64,000 nucleotides of DNA. Origin: Arenibacterium halophilum (GTDB lineage: Bacteria > Pseudomonadota > Alphaproteobacteria > Rhodobacterales > Rhodobacteraceae). The position numbers and the translations under genes are program-made. The notes under the pieces were generated by a model, which was given only the letters and a program-made list of their open reading frames with translations, made no database searches and was not told the origin of the DNA. Position 1 is the stretch's first letter. Every line of letters starts with the position of its first letter. Below, piece after piece: positions 51,934 through 61,581 of the stretch. Where the stretch lies: the NCBI RefSeq assembly GCF_005938225.1, contig NZ_VCPC01000002.1, forward strand, positions 1,240,001-1,304,000, read 5' to 3'.

Positions 51934-53328
51934 TCAGCCAAAAATCCGGCCCCGGTTCAGAATGCCCTTCGGATCCAACGCGCCACGCAGGCTGCGCATC
52001 ATCGCGATTTCCTGCGGGCTTCGGCTTTGTGGCAGATAGGCGCGTTTCGACAGCCCGATGCCATGTTCCGCCGAAACCGAGCCACGGCGCGCGCCGACCA
52101 GCGCGTAAACTTCGCGTTCGATCGCCTGAAGGGGCTGATCTTCCGGCGCCACGCCATTCGCACGCACGGCCAGATGCAGGTTGCCATCGCCCAGATGTCC
52201 ACCGATCAGGATCATCGGGTCGGCCATATGCGCGCGCAGCCGGTCGCTCAGAACCTGCTCCAGATCCGCCATATCAGACACCGCAAGACTGATATCAAAG
52301 CTCACGATGGGGCGTTCGGCGCCCATCGCATGGGCCATGCCATCGCGCAGCTCCCACAGCGCGCGGACTTCGGCGTCGGATTTCGACACAACCGCATCGG
52401 CCAGCAGCCCCTGCTCCAACGCCATCCCAAGCGTCTCTTCAAACCGCTCGGGGTCACGCGCGCCGTCGCTGCCCATCATCTCGGTCAGCACATAGAACCG
52501 GTGCCCCCGTGGCAGCGCGGCCCGAACCTGCGGCACCTTCTCGCAAATCGCGTCATAGGTGGCCGACCACAGCACTTCGAACGCCGAAAGCGACGCCCCG
52601 ATTGTGGTTTGCATATGCGCCAGAAAGCCGACAACCGCATCGAAACTGTCCAACCCGCAATAGGCCACGGCCTGGCTTTGCGGGCGCGGAAACAACCGCA
52701 GAACGGCGCGGGTAACAATGCCCAGCGTGCCCTCAGCGCCAATGAACATCTGTTTCAGGTCATAGCCGGTGTTGTTCTTGATATAGCTACCCATGGCGTC
52801 GATCACCGTGCCATCGGCCTGCACGGCCTCCAGCCCCAGCACCAGATCCCGCGTCATGCCATAGCGGATCACCCGGTTGCCGCCCGCATTGGTCGCGATA
52901 TTGCCGCCGATGGTGCAACTGCCCCGCGCGCCCAGATCCAGCGGAAAGAACAGCCCCGCCGCCTCGGCCGCCTCCTGCACGGCCTGCAGGGGGGCACCGG
53001 CTTCGGCCACGATGGTCCGCCCGGCGACATCTGGCGCAGCCACCGCCGTCATGCGATCGGTCGCAATCACCACTTCGCCCGGCTGCGGCACCGCGCCCCG
53101 CACCAACCCCGTCATGCCGCCCTGCACTGCCACGGACAGGCTTTCGCGATGACAATAGGCCAGTATCTGCGACATCTCTTTGGTGGTCGCGGGGCGCAAC
53201 ACCAACTCGGGCCGCACCGGCCCCTCGCCACGCCAATCCGTGAAATAGCGCGGCCCGATATCCGCGCCGCGCAGCACGCCGCCACGCCCAAGCAGGGCGC
53301 CAAGCGCCTCGTAATGGCTGTCTGTCAT
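51934..53328 (-). CDS. FAD-linked oxidase, GlcD/D-lactate dehydrogenase type
   Basis: A 464-residue flavoprotein with an FAD-binding type 4 domain (VAVQGGMTGLVRGAVP, GARGSCTIGGNIATNAGGNRVIRYG given in parts; TGYDLKQMFIGAEGTLGI) and a GlcD C-terminal domain (GGHLGDGNLHL, VSAEHGIGLSKR). It oxidises a 2-hydroxy acid such as D-lactate or glycolate and passes electrons to an acceptor. There is no FeS domain. It follows the BKACE gene by 22 bp in one unit, so it may oxidise a hydroxy acid of the same pathway. GGGAGG precedes the ATG at 53328. Confidence 0.9.
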   Translation of the reverse strand: MTDSHYEALGALLGRGGVLRGADIGPRYFTDWRGEGPVRPELVLRPATTKEMSQILAYCHRESLSVAVQGGMTGLVRGAVPQPGEVVIATDRMTAVAAPDVAGRTIVAEAGAPLQAVQEAAEAAGLFFPLDLGARGSCTIGGNIATNAGGNRVIRYGMTRDLVLGLEAVQADGTVIDAMGSYIKNNTGYDLKQMFIGAEGTLGIVTRAVLRLFPRPQSQAVAYCGLDSFDAVVGFLAHMQTTIGASLSAFEVLWSATYDAICEKVPQVRAALPRGHRFYVLTEMMGSDGARDPERFEETLGMALEQGLLADAVVSKSDAEVRALWELRDGMAHAMGAERPIVSFDISLAVSDMADLEQVLSDRLRAHMADPMILIGGHLGDGNLHLAVRANGVAPEDQPLQAIEREVYALVGARRGSVSAEHGIGLSKRAYLPQSRSPQEIAMMRSLRGALDPKGILNRGRIFG

Positions 53329-53350
53329 CCGCGCCTCCCGGCCTGAACGC

Positions 53351-54184
53351 CTAAGCCGCGCGCAACCCAAGGATCTCGCGCGCGGTTTTCCAATCGGCCA
53401 CCGGGCGGTCGTATTTCTCGCACAGCTCGACCGTGCGTTTGACCAGCGCCGCATTCGACGGCGCCAGCGTGTCGCGATCAAGCCGCACGTTGTCCTCAAG
53501 CCCCGTGCGCGCATGGCCTCCGGCCGCGATGGCCCAGTCGTTCAAAACGATCTGGTTCGCGCCAATACCCGCCGCGCACCAGGCAACATCCTCGCCGAAC
53601 AGGCGATGCACGGTTTTCAGATAGAAATCGAACACCTCGCGATCGACCGGCATCGCGTTCTTCACGCCCATCACGAATTGCACATAAGGCACCTGCGCGA
53701 TCTGGCCCTTCTTGTGCATCTCTGCCGCCTTCAGGATATGCGACAGGTCGAACGCCTCGATCTCGGGGCGGACCTCGTATTTCACCATCTCGGCGGCCAG
53801 CCAGTCGACCAACTCGGGCGGGTTTTCATAGACGCGGGTCGGAAAATTGTTCGACCCGACCGAGAGCGAGGCCATATCGGGCCGCAGCGACAGCATTCCG
53901 CCCCGCGCCTGCCCCGCGCCCGACCGACCCCCGGTCGAGAACTGGATGATCATGCCGGGGCAATGCTTTTCCAACCCCTCCTTCAACCGCGCGAATTTCT
54001 CGGGATCCGAGGTCGGCGTCTCGTCAGGGTTGCGCACATGGGCGTGGCAGATCGTGGCTCCGGCCTCGAACGCCTCCTGCGTGCTTTCCACCTGTTCCTC
54101 GATGCTGATCGGCACGGCCGGGTTCGCCGCCTTGGTCGGAACCGATCCGGTGATGGCGACACAGATGATGCAAGGTTTCGACAT
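53351..54184 (-). CDS. BKACE (3-keto-5-aminohexanoate cleavage-type) enzyme
   Basis: A 277-residue TIM-barrel enzyme of the beta-keto acid cleavage family. ICVAITGSVP, ICHAHVRNPDETP (zinc His pair), IIQFSTGGRSG and WCAAGIGANQ are typical. These enzymes condense a beta-keto acid with acetyl-CoA to give an acyl-CoA and acetoacetate. Different members use different beta-keto acids, so the substrate is not known. ATG at 54184 is the standard start, with GGGGGAG upstream. First gene of a two-gene unit with the GlcD-type oxidase. Confidence 0.88.
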   Translation of the reverse strand: MSKPCIICVAITGSVPTKAANPAVPISIEEQVESTQEAFEAGATICHAHVRNPDETPTSDPEKFARLKEGLEKHCPGMIIQFSTGGRSGAGQARGGMLSLRPDMASLSVGSNNFPTRVYENPPELVDWLAAEMVKYEVRPEIEAFDLSHILKAAEMHKKGQIAQVPYVQFVMGVKNAMPVDREVFDFYLKTVHRLFGEDVAWCAAGIGANQIVLNDWAIAAGGHARTGLEDNVRLDRDTLAPSNAALVKRTVELCEKYDRPVADWKTAREILGLRAA

Positions 54185-54315
54185 GGGCTCCCCCGGGGCT
54201 GCTGCAAATTTCGTCAACGGCCAGTCTATCGCAGGTTTCCTGCCGCCATCCAAGCCAAACCCTTGAACTGACGTCCGCAAAGGTGCACCTGCCACAGCAA
54301 CGACAGGAGCCATTC

Positions 54316-54894
54316 GTGACCGACCCAACCGATCTTTCCCTTGCCGCCCGAACCGCCCTGCCCGATCCGCTGCGCGTGCTGCTGGCCGAATACCCGCGCG
54401 AGGCATGGCAGGCCGACCCCGGCTTTTCCGAGCTGATTCGCTTCTGGTTGGATCGCCACCTGATGTTCCGCCGCCTGATCGACCAGATGCAGACTGACGC
54501 GCAGGCAGCCATCGACGGAAATATCTCCGCCCTCGACTATCAGCGTCGGCTGGCCCGCTTCGGCGGCATGTTCGTGAATGATCTGCACATGCACCACCAG
54601 ATCGAGGATACGCATTACTTCCCCGTGCTCCAAGCCCAGGACAGCCGGATCGCGCAAGGCTTCGCCATTCTCGACACCGATCACCACCAGATTGACGCAG
54701 GCTTGCACAGCTTCGCCGACACGGCGAACGCGGCCCTTCGCATGCCCCCCGAGGCGCCCGGTTTCAGCGATGCCGCCGCCAATGTCCTCAATGGCGTCGA
54801 TACGCTCGCTCCGCTGCTGAACCGCCACCTGATCGACGAAGAAGAACTCGTCGTGCCGGTCCTGCTGAAGTTTACACCGCCCGGGCTCGCCTGA
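54316..54894 (+). CDS. Hemerythrin-domain protein
   Basis: A 192-residue protein with a hemerythrin-like four-helix bundle. His and Glu residues suited to a di-iron site include WLDRHLMFRRL, HMHHQIEDTHYFP, TDHHQIDAG and NRHLIDEEELVVP. It probably binds oxygen or iron, or senses them. The GTG at 54316 is the start because CAGGAG lies 6 nt before it; an upstream frame is open but poor. Cytoplasmic and monocistronic, with a dispersed repeat right after it. Confidence 0.85.
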   Translation: MTDPTDLSLAARTALPDPLRVLLAEYPREAWQADPGFSELIRFWLDRHLMFRRLIDQMQTDAQAAIDGNISALDYQRRLARFGGMFVNDLHMHHQIEDTHYFPVLQAQDSRIAQGFAILDTDHHQIDAGLHSFADTANAALRMPPEAPGFSDAAANVLNGVDTLAPLLNRHLIDEEELVVPVLLKFTPPGLA

Positions 54895-54901
54895 CCCCCA
54901 A

Positions 54902-54960
54902 ATTCTTTGGGGTCCAAATATCCCGGGGGAACCCGCGCAGCGGGTGGGGGCAGAGCCCCC
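54902..54960 (+). repeat. Dispersed three-hairpin repeat, copy 4
   Basis: Plus-strand copy: CTTTGGGGTCCAAATATC, CCGGGGGAA, CCCGCGCAGCGGG, then GGGGGCAGAGCCCCC. It starts 8 bp after the stop of the hemerythrin gene. The middle hairpin differs from the others (CCCGC-GCA-GCGGG) yet pairs perfectly. Confidence 0.85.
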
Positions 54961-55090
54961 CGGCTCCCCCCACCCCAACCGGGCCGGTTTTCGCAGTCGC
55001 CTGTGCACCGCTGCACAGCAATCCCCGCCCGCCTCGCTTGGCCTCGGCAGAACGGCATGTTAGCGCCATAGCATCCCAAGGGAGCGTCCC

Positions 55091-56296
55091 ATGCCCGCAA
55101 TGTCCCGTACCGAGTTCATCGCCCTGATCGCGATGATGTTCGCCACCATCGCCTTTTCCATCGATGCCATGCTGCCCGGACTGCCCGACATCGCGACCGA
55201 ACTCAGCCCCGCGGACCCGAACCGCGCCCAGCTGATCCTGACGTCCTTCGTCGTGGGCATCGGCATTGGCACCTTCTTCGTCGGGCCACTCTCCGATACC
55301 TTTGGGCGCAAGCCGGTGATCATCGCCGGATCCGCCCTCTATATCGGTGCGGCGCTGCTGGCCTATGTCAGCACATCGCTGGAAATGGTGCTGGCCGCCC
55401 GCGCCCTGCAGGGCCTGGGCGCCGCAGCCCCGCGCATCGTGTCCCTGGCAATCATGCGCGATATCTACTCGGGCCGCATCATGGCCCGCATGATGTCGAT
55501 CGCGATGATGATCTTCACGATCTTCCCCGCCTTCGCGCCGCTGATCGGGGCGGGCATCATCTCGGTCCTCGGCTGGCGCGGCATTTTCCTGGCCTTCGTG
55601 CTGTTCTCGGTCATCTCGGTCGGCTGGATGACGTTGCGGCTGCCGGAGCCGCTGCCGCGCTCGGCACGTCGCCCGTTCCGCCCCCGCGTGATGCTGGCCT
55701 CGCTGCGCGAGATGGTGGCACACCCCACAGTGCGCCTGTCGATCATCGTGCAGACACTCTGCATGGGCGCGCTGTTTACCAACATTACCATGGTGCAGCC
55801 GGTTTATGACGTGGTCTTCGACCGTGCCGACAGCTTTCCCTTCTGGTTTGCCGCCGTCGCAATTGTGTCCGGGTCGGCCAGTATCCTGAACGCCGTCGTC
55901 GTGGTGCGGGTGGGCATGCGCCGCATGGTCACCTGGTCACTTGCGGCCCAACTGGTGCTCTCGGGCGCGATGATCGCGATCCACGGCGTTCCGCTGTCCG
56001 ACACCATCGAATTCGCGATCTTCATAGTCTGGCAATCTTCAGTCTTCTTCATGGTCGGCACGACGCTTGGCAACCTGAACGCCATCGCGATGGAGCCGAT
56101 GGGCCATATCGCGGGCATGGCGGCTTCGGTGATCGGGGCCATCGCCACGGTCTGCGCCGCCGCTATCGCCGCTCCGGTCGGGCTGCTGTTCGACGGCTCG
56201 ATCATGCCGCTTGTGGCAGGTGTTTTCGTGATGTGCGCGATCGGCTTTGCCCTGATGCTGCTGATGGCACGGGCCGAGACCCGACTGGCGGCTTGA
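55091..56296 (+). CDS. Bcr/CflA-type MFS drug/metabolite exporter
   Basis: A 401-residue major facilitator with 12 predicted helices. The first helix, FIALIAMMFATIAFSIDAMLPGLPDI, fits the Bcr/CflA start (SIDAMLPGLPDIA). The MFS motif A is GPLSDTFGRKPVI and there is the motif RALQGLGAAAPRIVS. It would export small molecules with protons; the substrate is unknown. AGGGAG lies upstream of the ATG. Confidence 0.9.
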   Translation: MPAMSRTEFIALIAMMFATIAFSIDAMLPGLPDIATELSPADPNRAQLILTSFVVGIGIGTFFVGPLSDTFGRKPVIIAGSALYIGAALLAYVSTSLEMVLAARALQGLGAAAPRIVSLAIMRDIYSGRIMARMMSIAMMIFTIFPAFAPLIGAGIISVLGWRGIFLAFVLFSVISVGWMTLRLPEPLPRSARRPFRPRVMLASLREMVAHPTVRLSIIVQTLCMGALFTNITMVQPVYDVVFDRADSFPFWFAAVAIVSGSASILNAVVVVRVGMRRMVTWSLAAQLVLSGAMIAIHGVPLSDTIEFAIFIVWQSSVFFMVGTTLGNLNAIAMEPMGHIAGMAASVIGAIATVCAAAIAAPVGLLFDGSIMPLVAGVFVMCAIGFALMLLMARAETRLAA

Positions 56297-56348
56297 ACCG
56301 CCCGCCCCGCCGGTTAAGCTCGCCCCGATCAAATGAAAGGGGCGCGCG

Positions 56349-58019
56349 ATGGATGATTACGGATATGACCTAGGGTCCCACGGCCTGCCCGTGTCCACAA
56401 GCTCCGATCAGGCGCAGCTGTGGTTTGATCGCGGTCTCAACTGGCTATTCGGGTTCAACCACGCCGAATCCATTGCCTGCTTCCGCCGCGCGCTGGAATT
56501 CGATCCCGGCTGCGCCATGGCGCATTGGGGCATCGCCTATGCACTTGGCCCGAATTACAACATGCCCTGGGATCGCTACGACGACGCGGGCCGGGCCGAG
56601 GCGCTTGCCGGCGCCCATGCCGCAACACTGGCCGCGCAGGCCGCCAACCCCACTGTTCCCATGGAACAGGCCCTGATCGCTGCACTTTCCGCCCGATACC
56701 CCAGCGCCACCGCCGCCCCCCTGCCCGACATGCAAGGTTGGGATCGCGCTTTTGCCGACGCGATGCGGAAGGTGCAGGCGACCTTCCCCGATCAGGACGA
56801 TATACGCGCCCTCTTCGCTGAATCCCTGCTCAATCTGACTCCTTGGAAAATGTGGACCATTGCAATCGGCACCCCGGCCCCGGGCGCCGCCACCAAAGAG
56901 GCCCAGACCCTGCTGGAAACCGGCCTTGCCACGCCCAGCGGCGCGCGCCACCCGGGGATCCTGCACCTCTACGTGCACCTGATGGAGATGTCGCCGACCC
57001 CCGAACGCGCCCTGCCCGCCGCAGATGCGCTGCGCACGCTGATGCCCGACGCCGGCCACCTGATCCACATGGCCACCCATATCGACGTGCTCTGCGGCCA
57101 CTACCGCGACGTGGTGCACTGGAACCAGCAGGCGACGCTGGCCGACATGAAATACTATGCCCGCGAAGGCGCTTTCAACATCTACACCGGCTACCGGCAG
57201 CACAACTATCACTTCGCCATCTACGGCGCGATGTTCCTCGGTCAGCTGGCGCCCGCGCTCGAGGCCATACAGGGTATCCGCGATACCGTGCCAGAGTCGC
57301 TGCTGCGCATCGAAAGCCCACCTATGGCCGATTATTTCGAAAGCTTCACGGCGCTGCTGCCCCACGTCCTGATCCGGTTCGGGAAATGGCACGACATCCT
57401 CGCCCTGCCCGCCCCAAAAGATCCTGAACTGCACTGCACCCTTGCCGCCTTCACCAGCTACGCCAAGGCGGTGGCCCATGCCGCGCTGGGCGATGTGCCC
57501 TCCGCCCGCGCCGAAGCCGAAGCCTTCGCCCGGAACCGCGCGCGCGTGCCCGACAGCCGACTGATGCACAACAACCGCGTCACCGACCTGCTGGCCGTGG
57601 CCGACCGGATGATGTGGGGCGAAATCACCTATCGCGAAGGCGCGTTCGACACGGCCTTCGCCCACCTGCGCCACGCCATCGCGCTGGAAGACGCGCTGCC
57701 CTATGACGAACCCTGGGGCTGGATGCAGCCCGTGCGCCACGCACTGGGCGCGCTGCTGTTCGAACAGGGCCGCACGGCCGAGGCCGAAGCCACCTATCGC
57801 GAAGATCTTGGACTTGGCGGCACCCTCGCCCGCGCCACGGTTCACCCCGACAATGTCTGGGCCCTGCGCGGGCTGCACGATTGCCTCAAGGCGCGCGGCG
57901 ACACGATGGAACTGCCTCTGATCGCCCAGCGGCTTACGCTTGCCCTTGCACGGGCCGACCGCGCCGTCGCCGCCTCCTGCTTCTGCGCCCAATCCGCGAT
58001 GCGCGCTGCCTCAGCCTAG
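56349..58019 (+). CDS. TPR-repeat protein
   Basis: A 556-residue cytoplasmic protein of helical repeats. An opening TPR reads FDRGLNWLFGFNHAESIACF and RRALEFDPGCAMAHWGIAY. A central region is rich in His (HLIHMATHIDVLCGHYRDV, then GYRQHNYHFAIYGAMFLG), and later repeats include AFAHLRHAIALEDALPYDEP. The His-rich motifs might bind metal. Similar proteins of about 550 residues are often annotated only as TPR. Function unknown. AAAGGGG precedes the ATG. Confidence 0.82.
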   Translation: MDDYGYDLGSHGLPVSTSSDQAQLWFDRGLNWLFGFNHAESIACFRRALEFDPGCAMAHWGIAYALGPNYNMPWDRYDDAGRAEALAGAHAATLAAQAANPTVPMEQALIAALSARYPSATAAPLPDMQGWDRAFADAMRKVQATFPDQDDIRALFAESLLNLTPWKMWTIAIGTPAPGAATKEAQTLLETGLATPSGARHPGILHLYVHLMEMSPTPERALPAADALRTLMPDAGHLIHMATHIDVLCGHYRDVVHWNQQATLADMKYYAREGAFNIYTGYRQHNYHFAIYGAMFLGQLAPALEAIQGIRDTVPESLLRIESPPMADYFESFTALLPHVLIRFGKWHDILALPAPKDPELHCTLAAFTSYAKAVAHAALGDVPSARAEAEAFARNRARVPDSRLMHNNRVTDLLAVADRMMWGEITYREGAFDTAFAHLRHAIALEDALPYDEPWGWMQPVRHALGALLFEQGRTAEAEATYREDLGLGGTLARATVHPDNVWALRGLHDCLKARGDTMELPLIAQRLTLALARADRAVAASCFCAQSAMRAASA

Positions 58020-58033
58020 GTCACGGCCCAACC

Positions 58034-58093
58034 CCTCTTTGGGGCCAAATATCCCGGGGGAATCCGGCGCAGCCGGATGGGGGCAGAGCCCCC
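58034..58093 (+). repeat. Dispersed three-hairpin repeat, copy 5
   Basis: Plus-strand copy: CCTCTTTGGGGCCAAATAT, CCCGGGGGA, ATCCGGC-GCA-GCCGGAT, then GGGGGCAGAGCCCCC. It lies between the TPR gene stop and the convergent mfd stop. The middle hairpin bases differ from other copies but still pair, a compensatory change. Confidence 0.88.
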
Positions 58094-58109
58094 GACGCCC
58101 TCGCCGCGC

Positions 58110-61100
58110 CTACCCCGCCTTCTTCTTCGCGACGACCTTCTCGGCCAGGTCGCGGGCGATGGCAAAGGCACCCTTGATCTTGTCGGCGTCATTTTTCCAG
58201 TCACGGCGCACGACGATCTTGTTGTCTTTCACCTTGGCCAGCCCCTTCTGGTCCTGAATGAACTGCACCAGCCCCTCGGGCGCGGCAAACTTGTCGTTGT
58301 GGAACTGGATCGTCGCGCCCTTGGGCCCGCCGTCCAGCTTGGCAATCCCGGCGCGTTTGCACATCGCCTTGATCCGCACCACCAAAAGCAACGTGTTCAC
58401 CTCGCGCGGCAGCTTGCCGAACCGGTCGATCAGCTCTGCGGCAAACCCTTCCAGCTCGACCTTGGTGCTGAGCGACGACAGACGCCTATACAGGCCCAAC
58501 CGCACATCCAGATCGGGCACATAGGCTTCGGGGATCAGCACCGGCACGCCCAGGTTGATCTGCGGCGCCCATTGGTCGTCCACCTCCGACAGGCCCTCGG
58601 CCTCGCCCGCGCGGATCTTGGCAATCGCCTCTTCCAGCATCGACTGGTAAAGTTCATAGCCCACGTCGCGCATCTGGCCGGACTGTTCCTCGCCCAGCAG
58701 GTTGCCCGCGCCGCGAATGTCCAGATCCTGGCTCGCCAGCGTGAACCCCGCGCCCAAAGTATCAAGGCTGCCCAGCACGCGCAGACGCTTTTCCGCCGTG
58801 GCAGTCAGCTTGGCGCGCGGCTTGGTGGTCAAGTAAGCATAGGCCCGCGTCTTCGACCGCCCGACCCGGCCGCGTATCTGATACAGCTGCGCCAGCCCGA
58901 ACATATCGGCGCGATGCACCACCATCGTGTTGGCGGTGGGAATATCCAGACCCGATTCAATGATCGTCGTCGCCAGAAGCACGTCATATTTGCCATCGTA
59001 AAAGGCGTTCATGCGGTCGTCCAATTCGCCCGCCGCCATCTGGCCATGTGCCACGACGACGCTGACCTCGGGCACCTGGTCGCGCAGGAAGTCCTCGATC
59101 TCGGGCAGGTCGCTGATGCGCGGCACCACATAGAACGACTGCCCCCCGCGATAGCGTTCGCGCAGCAGCGCCTCGCGGATCGTCACCGCGTCGAATTCGC
59201 TGACATAGGTGCGGATCGCCAGACGGTCGACCGGCGGCGTGCCGATAATCGACAGGTCGCGCACCCCCGACAGCGACAGTTGCAGCGTGCGCGGGATCGG
59301 AGTCGCCGTCAGCGTCAGCACATGAATGTCGGTGCGCAGCGATTTCAGCCGCTCCTTGTGGCTGACCCCGAAATGCTGTTCCTCGTCGATGATCAGCAGG
59401 CCGAGATTGGCAAACCGGATCCCCTTGGCCAGCAGCGCGTGTGTGCCGATCACGATGTCCACCGTCCCGCGCGACACCGCCTCGCGCGTGGCGGCGGCCT
59501 CCTTGGCCGAGACAAACCGCGACAGCTGGCGCACGTTCACCGGAAAGCCGCGAAAGCGTTCGGCAAAGCTGGCGTAATGCTGCCGCGCCAGCAGCGTGGT
59601 CGGCGCGATCACCGCCACCTGCGTGCCCGACATCGCCGCGACGAAGGCCGCGCGCATCGCGACCTCGGTCTTGCCGAACCCCACGTCGCCGCAAATCAGC
59701 CGGTCCATCGGCTGGCCGCTCGTCATGTCGTCCATCACGTCGCCAATGGCGCGCAGCTGATCCTCGGTTTCCTCGTAGGGAAAGCGCGCGGAAAACGCCT
59801 CCCACGCGTGGTGCTCGGGTTCCAGCACCGGGGCCTTGCGCAGCGCGCGTTCTGCGGCCACGCGGATCAGCCGGTCGGCGATCTCGCGGATGCGTTCCTT
59901 CAGCCGCGCCTTCTTGGCCTGCCACGCGCCGCCACCCAGCTTGTCAAGCAGCCCTTCCTCGTGCCCATAGCGCGACAGCAGCTCGATGTTTTCGACCGGC
60001 AGATACAGCCGCGCGCTCTCGGCATATTCCAGCGCCAGGCATTCATGCGCGGCCCCGGCGGCGGTAATCACCTCGAGCCCGTGATACCGCCCGATCCCGT
60101 GATCGACATGCACGACCAGATCGCCGGGGCTGAGGCTCTGCGCCTCGGTCAGGAAATTCTCGGCCTTGCGGCGCTTGCGGGTGGACCGGATCAGCCGGTC
60201 GCCCAGCACGTCCTGCTCGGAAATCACGGTCAGATCGGCCGTCTCGAACCCGTGTTCAAGCGCCCAAACCGCCAGATGCAGCCCACGTTTGCCAATCCGG
60301 CGACCATCCGGGATCGGGATCACCTCAGCCAGGCCTTCGTCTTCGATCAACCCGGTCAGGCGTTCGCGCGCGCCCTCGGAATAGGACGCAACCACCACGG
60401 GACCAACCTCAAGTCGTTTGCGAAGATGATCCGCCAGCGCACTGAAAAGGCTTATGTTTTCCTGCTGTCGCTCAGGTGCAAAATTGCGCCCGATGCGCCC
60501 GCCCGCGTCGATCACCCCCGGGCCGCTCGCCTGCGCCAGCGGGTGGAATTTCAGCACGCGATGCGCCGCCACGGCCGTCTCCCAGGCGGCATCGTCCAGG
60601 TACAGCAACCCCGGCGGCGTCGGTTTGTAGACGCTGTCGATGCGCGATTTCTGCTGCATCGCGATCTTGCGCGTCTCGTATTGGTCAGCAATGCTGTCCC
60701 ACCGCGCCAGCCGCGTCGCAGTGGACTGGTCGTCCAGCGTCACCACGGCCTTCGGCAGGTAATCGAACAGCGTCTCCAGCTTTTCGTGGAAGAACGGCAG
60801 CCAGTGTTCGATGCCCTGGTGCTTGCGTCCCGCGCTGACCGCCTCGTAGAGCGGATCATCGGTACCCGCCGCGCCGAATTCGATCCGGTAATTCTGACGG
60901 AACCGGGTGATCGCCGCCTCGTCCAAAATCACCTCGGACACGGGGGCCAGTTCGACCGCCTCCAGCTTTTCGGTCGTCCGCTGCGTGGCCGGATCAAACC
61001 GCCGCGCGCCGTCCAGCACATCGCCAAACAGGTCAAGCCGCACCGGCCCACCTTCGCCCGGCGGATAGATGTCGATGATGCCGCCGCGCACCGCATAGTC

Positions 61101-61559
61101 GCCCGGCTCCATCACCGTGGGGCTTTGGCTGAACCCCATGCGCACAAGGAAGGCGCGCAACCCGGCCTCGTCGATCCGGTCACCCACGCGGGCCGAAAAC
61201 GCCGCCTCGCGCAGCACCTCGCGCGCCGGCACCCGCTGGGTCGCGGCGTTCAGCGTGGTCAGAAGCACGAATTGTGCCGGCATCTGATGCACCAGCGCCG
61301 CCAGCGTCGCCATCCGCGCGGCGGAGATATCTGCGTTGGGCGACACGCGATCATAGGGCAGGCAATCCCACCCCGGAAAGGTCAGCACCGGCATCTCGGG
61401 CGCAAAGAACGCCAGCGCCGCCCGCATCGCCGCCATCCGCTTGTCATCGCGCGCCACATGCAGCACCGGCGCCCCGCTGCGCGCCACTTCGTTCAGGATC
61501 AGCCGTGCGTCAAAGCCTTCGGGCGCGCCGCCGACGGTGATGTGTTCGGGTGCGGTCAT
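58110..61559 (-). CDS. mfd: Transcription-repair coupling factor Mfd
   Basis: A 1149-residue DNA translocase that removes stalled RNA polymerase and recruits UvrA. UvrB-like N-terminal modules, a CarD-like RNA polymerase-interaction domain (VVHVDHGIGRYHGL) and SF2 helicase motifs: GDVGFGKTEVA (Walker A), IIDEEQHFG (motif II), LTATPIPRT and IGRVGRSK-like QIRGRVGRS. The C-terminal TRCF domain ends near AKKKAG. The start at 61559 gives the standard N-terminus; an upstream in-frame start adds 13 residues. Full length, complete motifs. Confidence 0.96.
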   Translation of the reverse strand: MTAPEHITVGGAPEGFDARLILNEVARSGAPVLHVARDDKRMAAMRAALAFFAPEMPVLTFPGWDCLPYDRVSPNADISAARMATLAALVHQMPAQFVLLTTLNAATQRVPAREVLREAAFSARVGDRIDEAGLRAFLVRMGFSQSPTVMEPGDYAVRGGIIDIYPPGEGGPVRLDLFGDVLDGARRFDPATQRTTEKLEAVELAPVSEVILDEAAITRFRQNYRIEFGAAGTDDPLYEAVSAGRKHQGIEHWLPFFHEKLETLFDYLPKAVVTLDDQSTATRLARWDSIADQYETRKIAMQQKSRIDSVYKPTPPGLLYLDDAAWETAVAAHRVLKFHPLAQASGPGVIDAGGRIGRNFAPERQQENISLFSALADHLRKRLEVGPVVVASYSEGARERLTGLIEDEGLAEVIPIPDGRRIGKRGLHLAVWALEHGFETADLTVISEQDVLGDRLIRSTRKRRKAENFLTEAQSLSPGDLVVHVDHGIGRYHGLEVITAAGAAHECLALEYAESARLYLPVENIELLSRYGHEEGLLDKLGGGAWQAKKARLKERIREIADRLIRVAAERALRKAPVLEPEHHAWEAFSARFPYEETEDQLRAIGDVMDDMTSGQPMDRLICGDVGFGKTEVAMRAAFVAAMSGTQVAVIAPTTLLARQHYASFAERFRGFPVNVRQLSRFVSAKEAAATREAVSRGTVDIVIGTHALLAKGIRFANLGLLIIDEEQHFGVSHKERLKSLRTDIHVLTLTATPIPRTLQLSLSGVRDLSIIGTPPVDRLAIRTYVSEFDAVTIREALLRERYRGGQSFYVVPRISDLPEIEDFLRDQVPEVSVVVAHGQMAAGELDDRMNAFYDGKYDVLLATTIIESGLDIPTANTMVVHRADMFGLAQLYQIRGRVGRSKTRAYAYLTTKPRAKLTATAEKRLRVLGSLDTLGAGFTLASQDLDIRGAGNLLGEEQSGQMRDVGYELYQSMLEEAIAKIRAGEAEGLSEVDDQWAPQINLGVPVLIPEAYVPDLDVRLGLYRRLSSLSTKVELEGFAAELIDRFGKLPREVNTLLLVVRIKAMCKRAGIAKLDGGPKGATIQFHNDKFAAPEGLVQFIQDQKGLAKVKDNKIVVRRDWKNDADKIKGAFAIARDLAEKVVAKKKAG

Positions 61560-61581
61560 CTGTACAGGTCCGGTCCGGCGG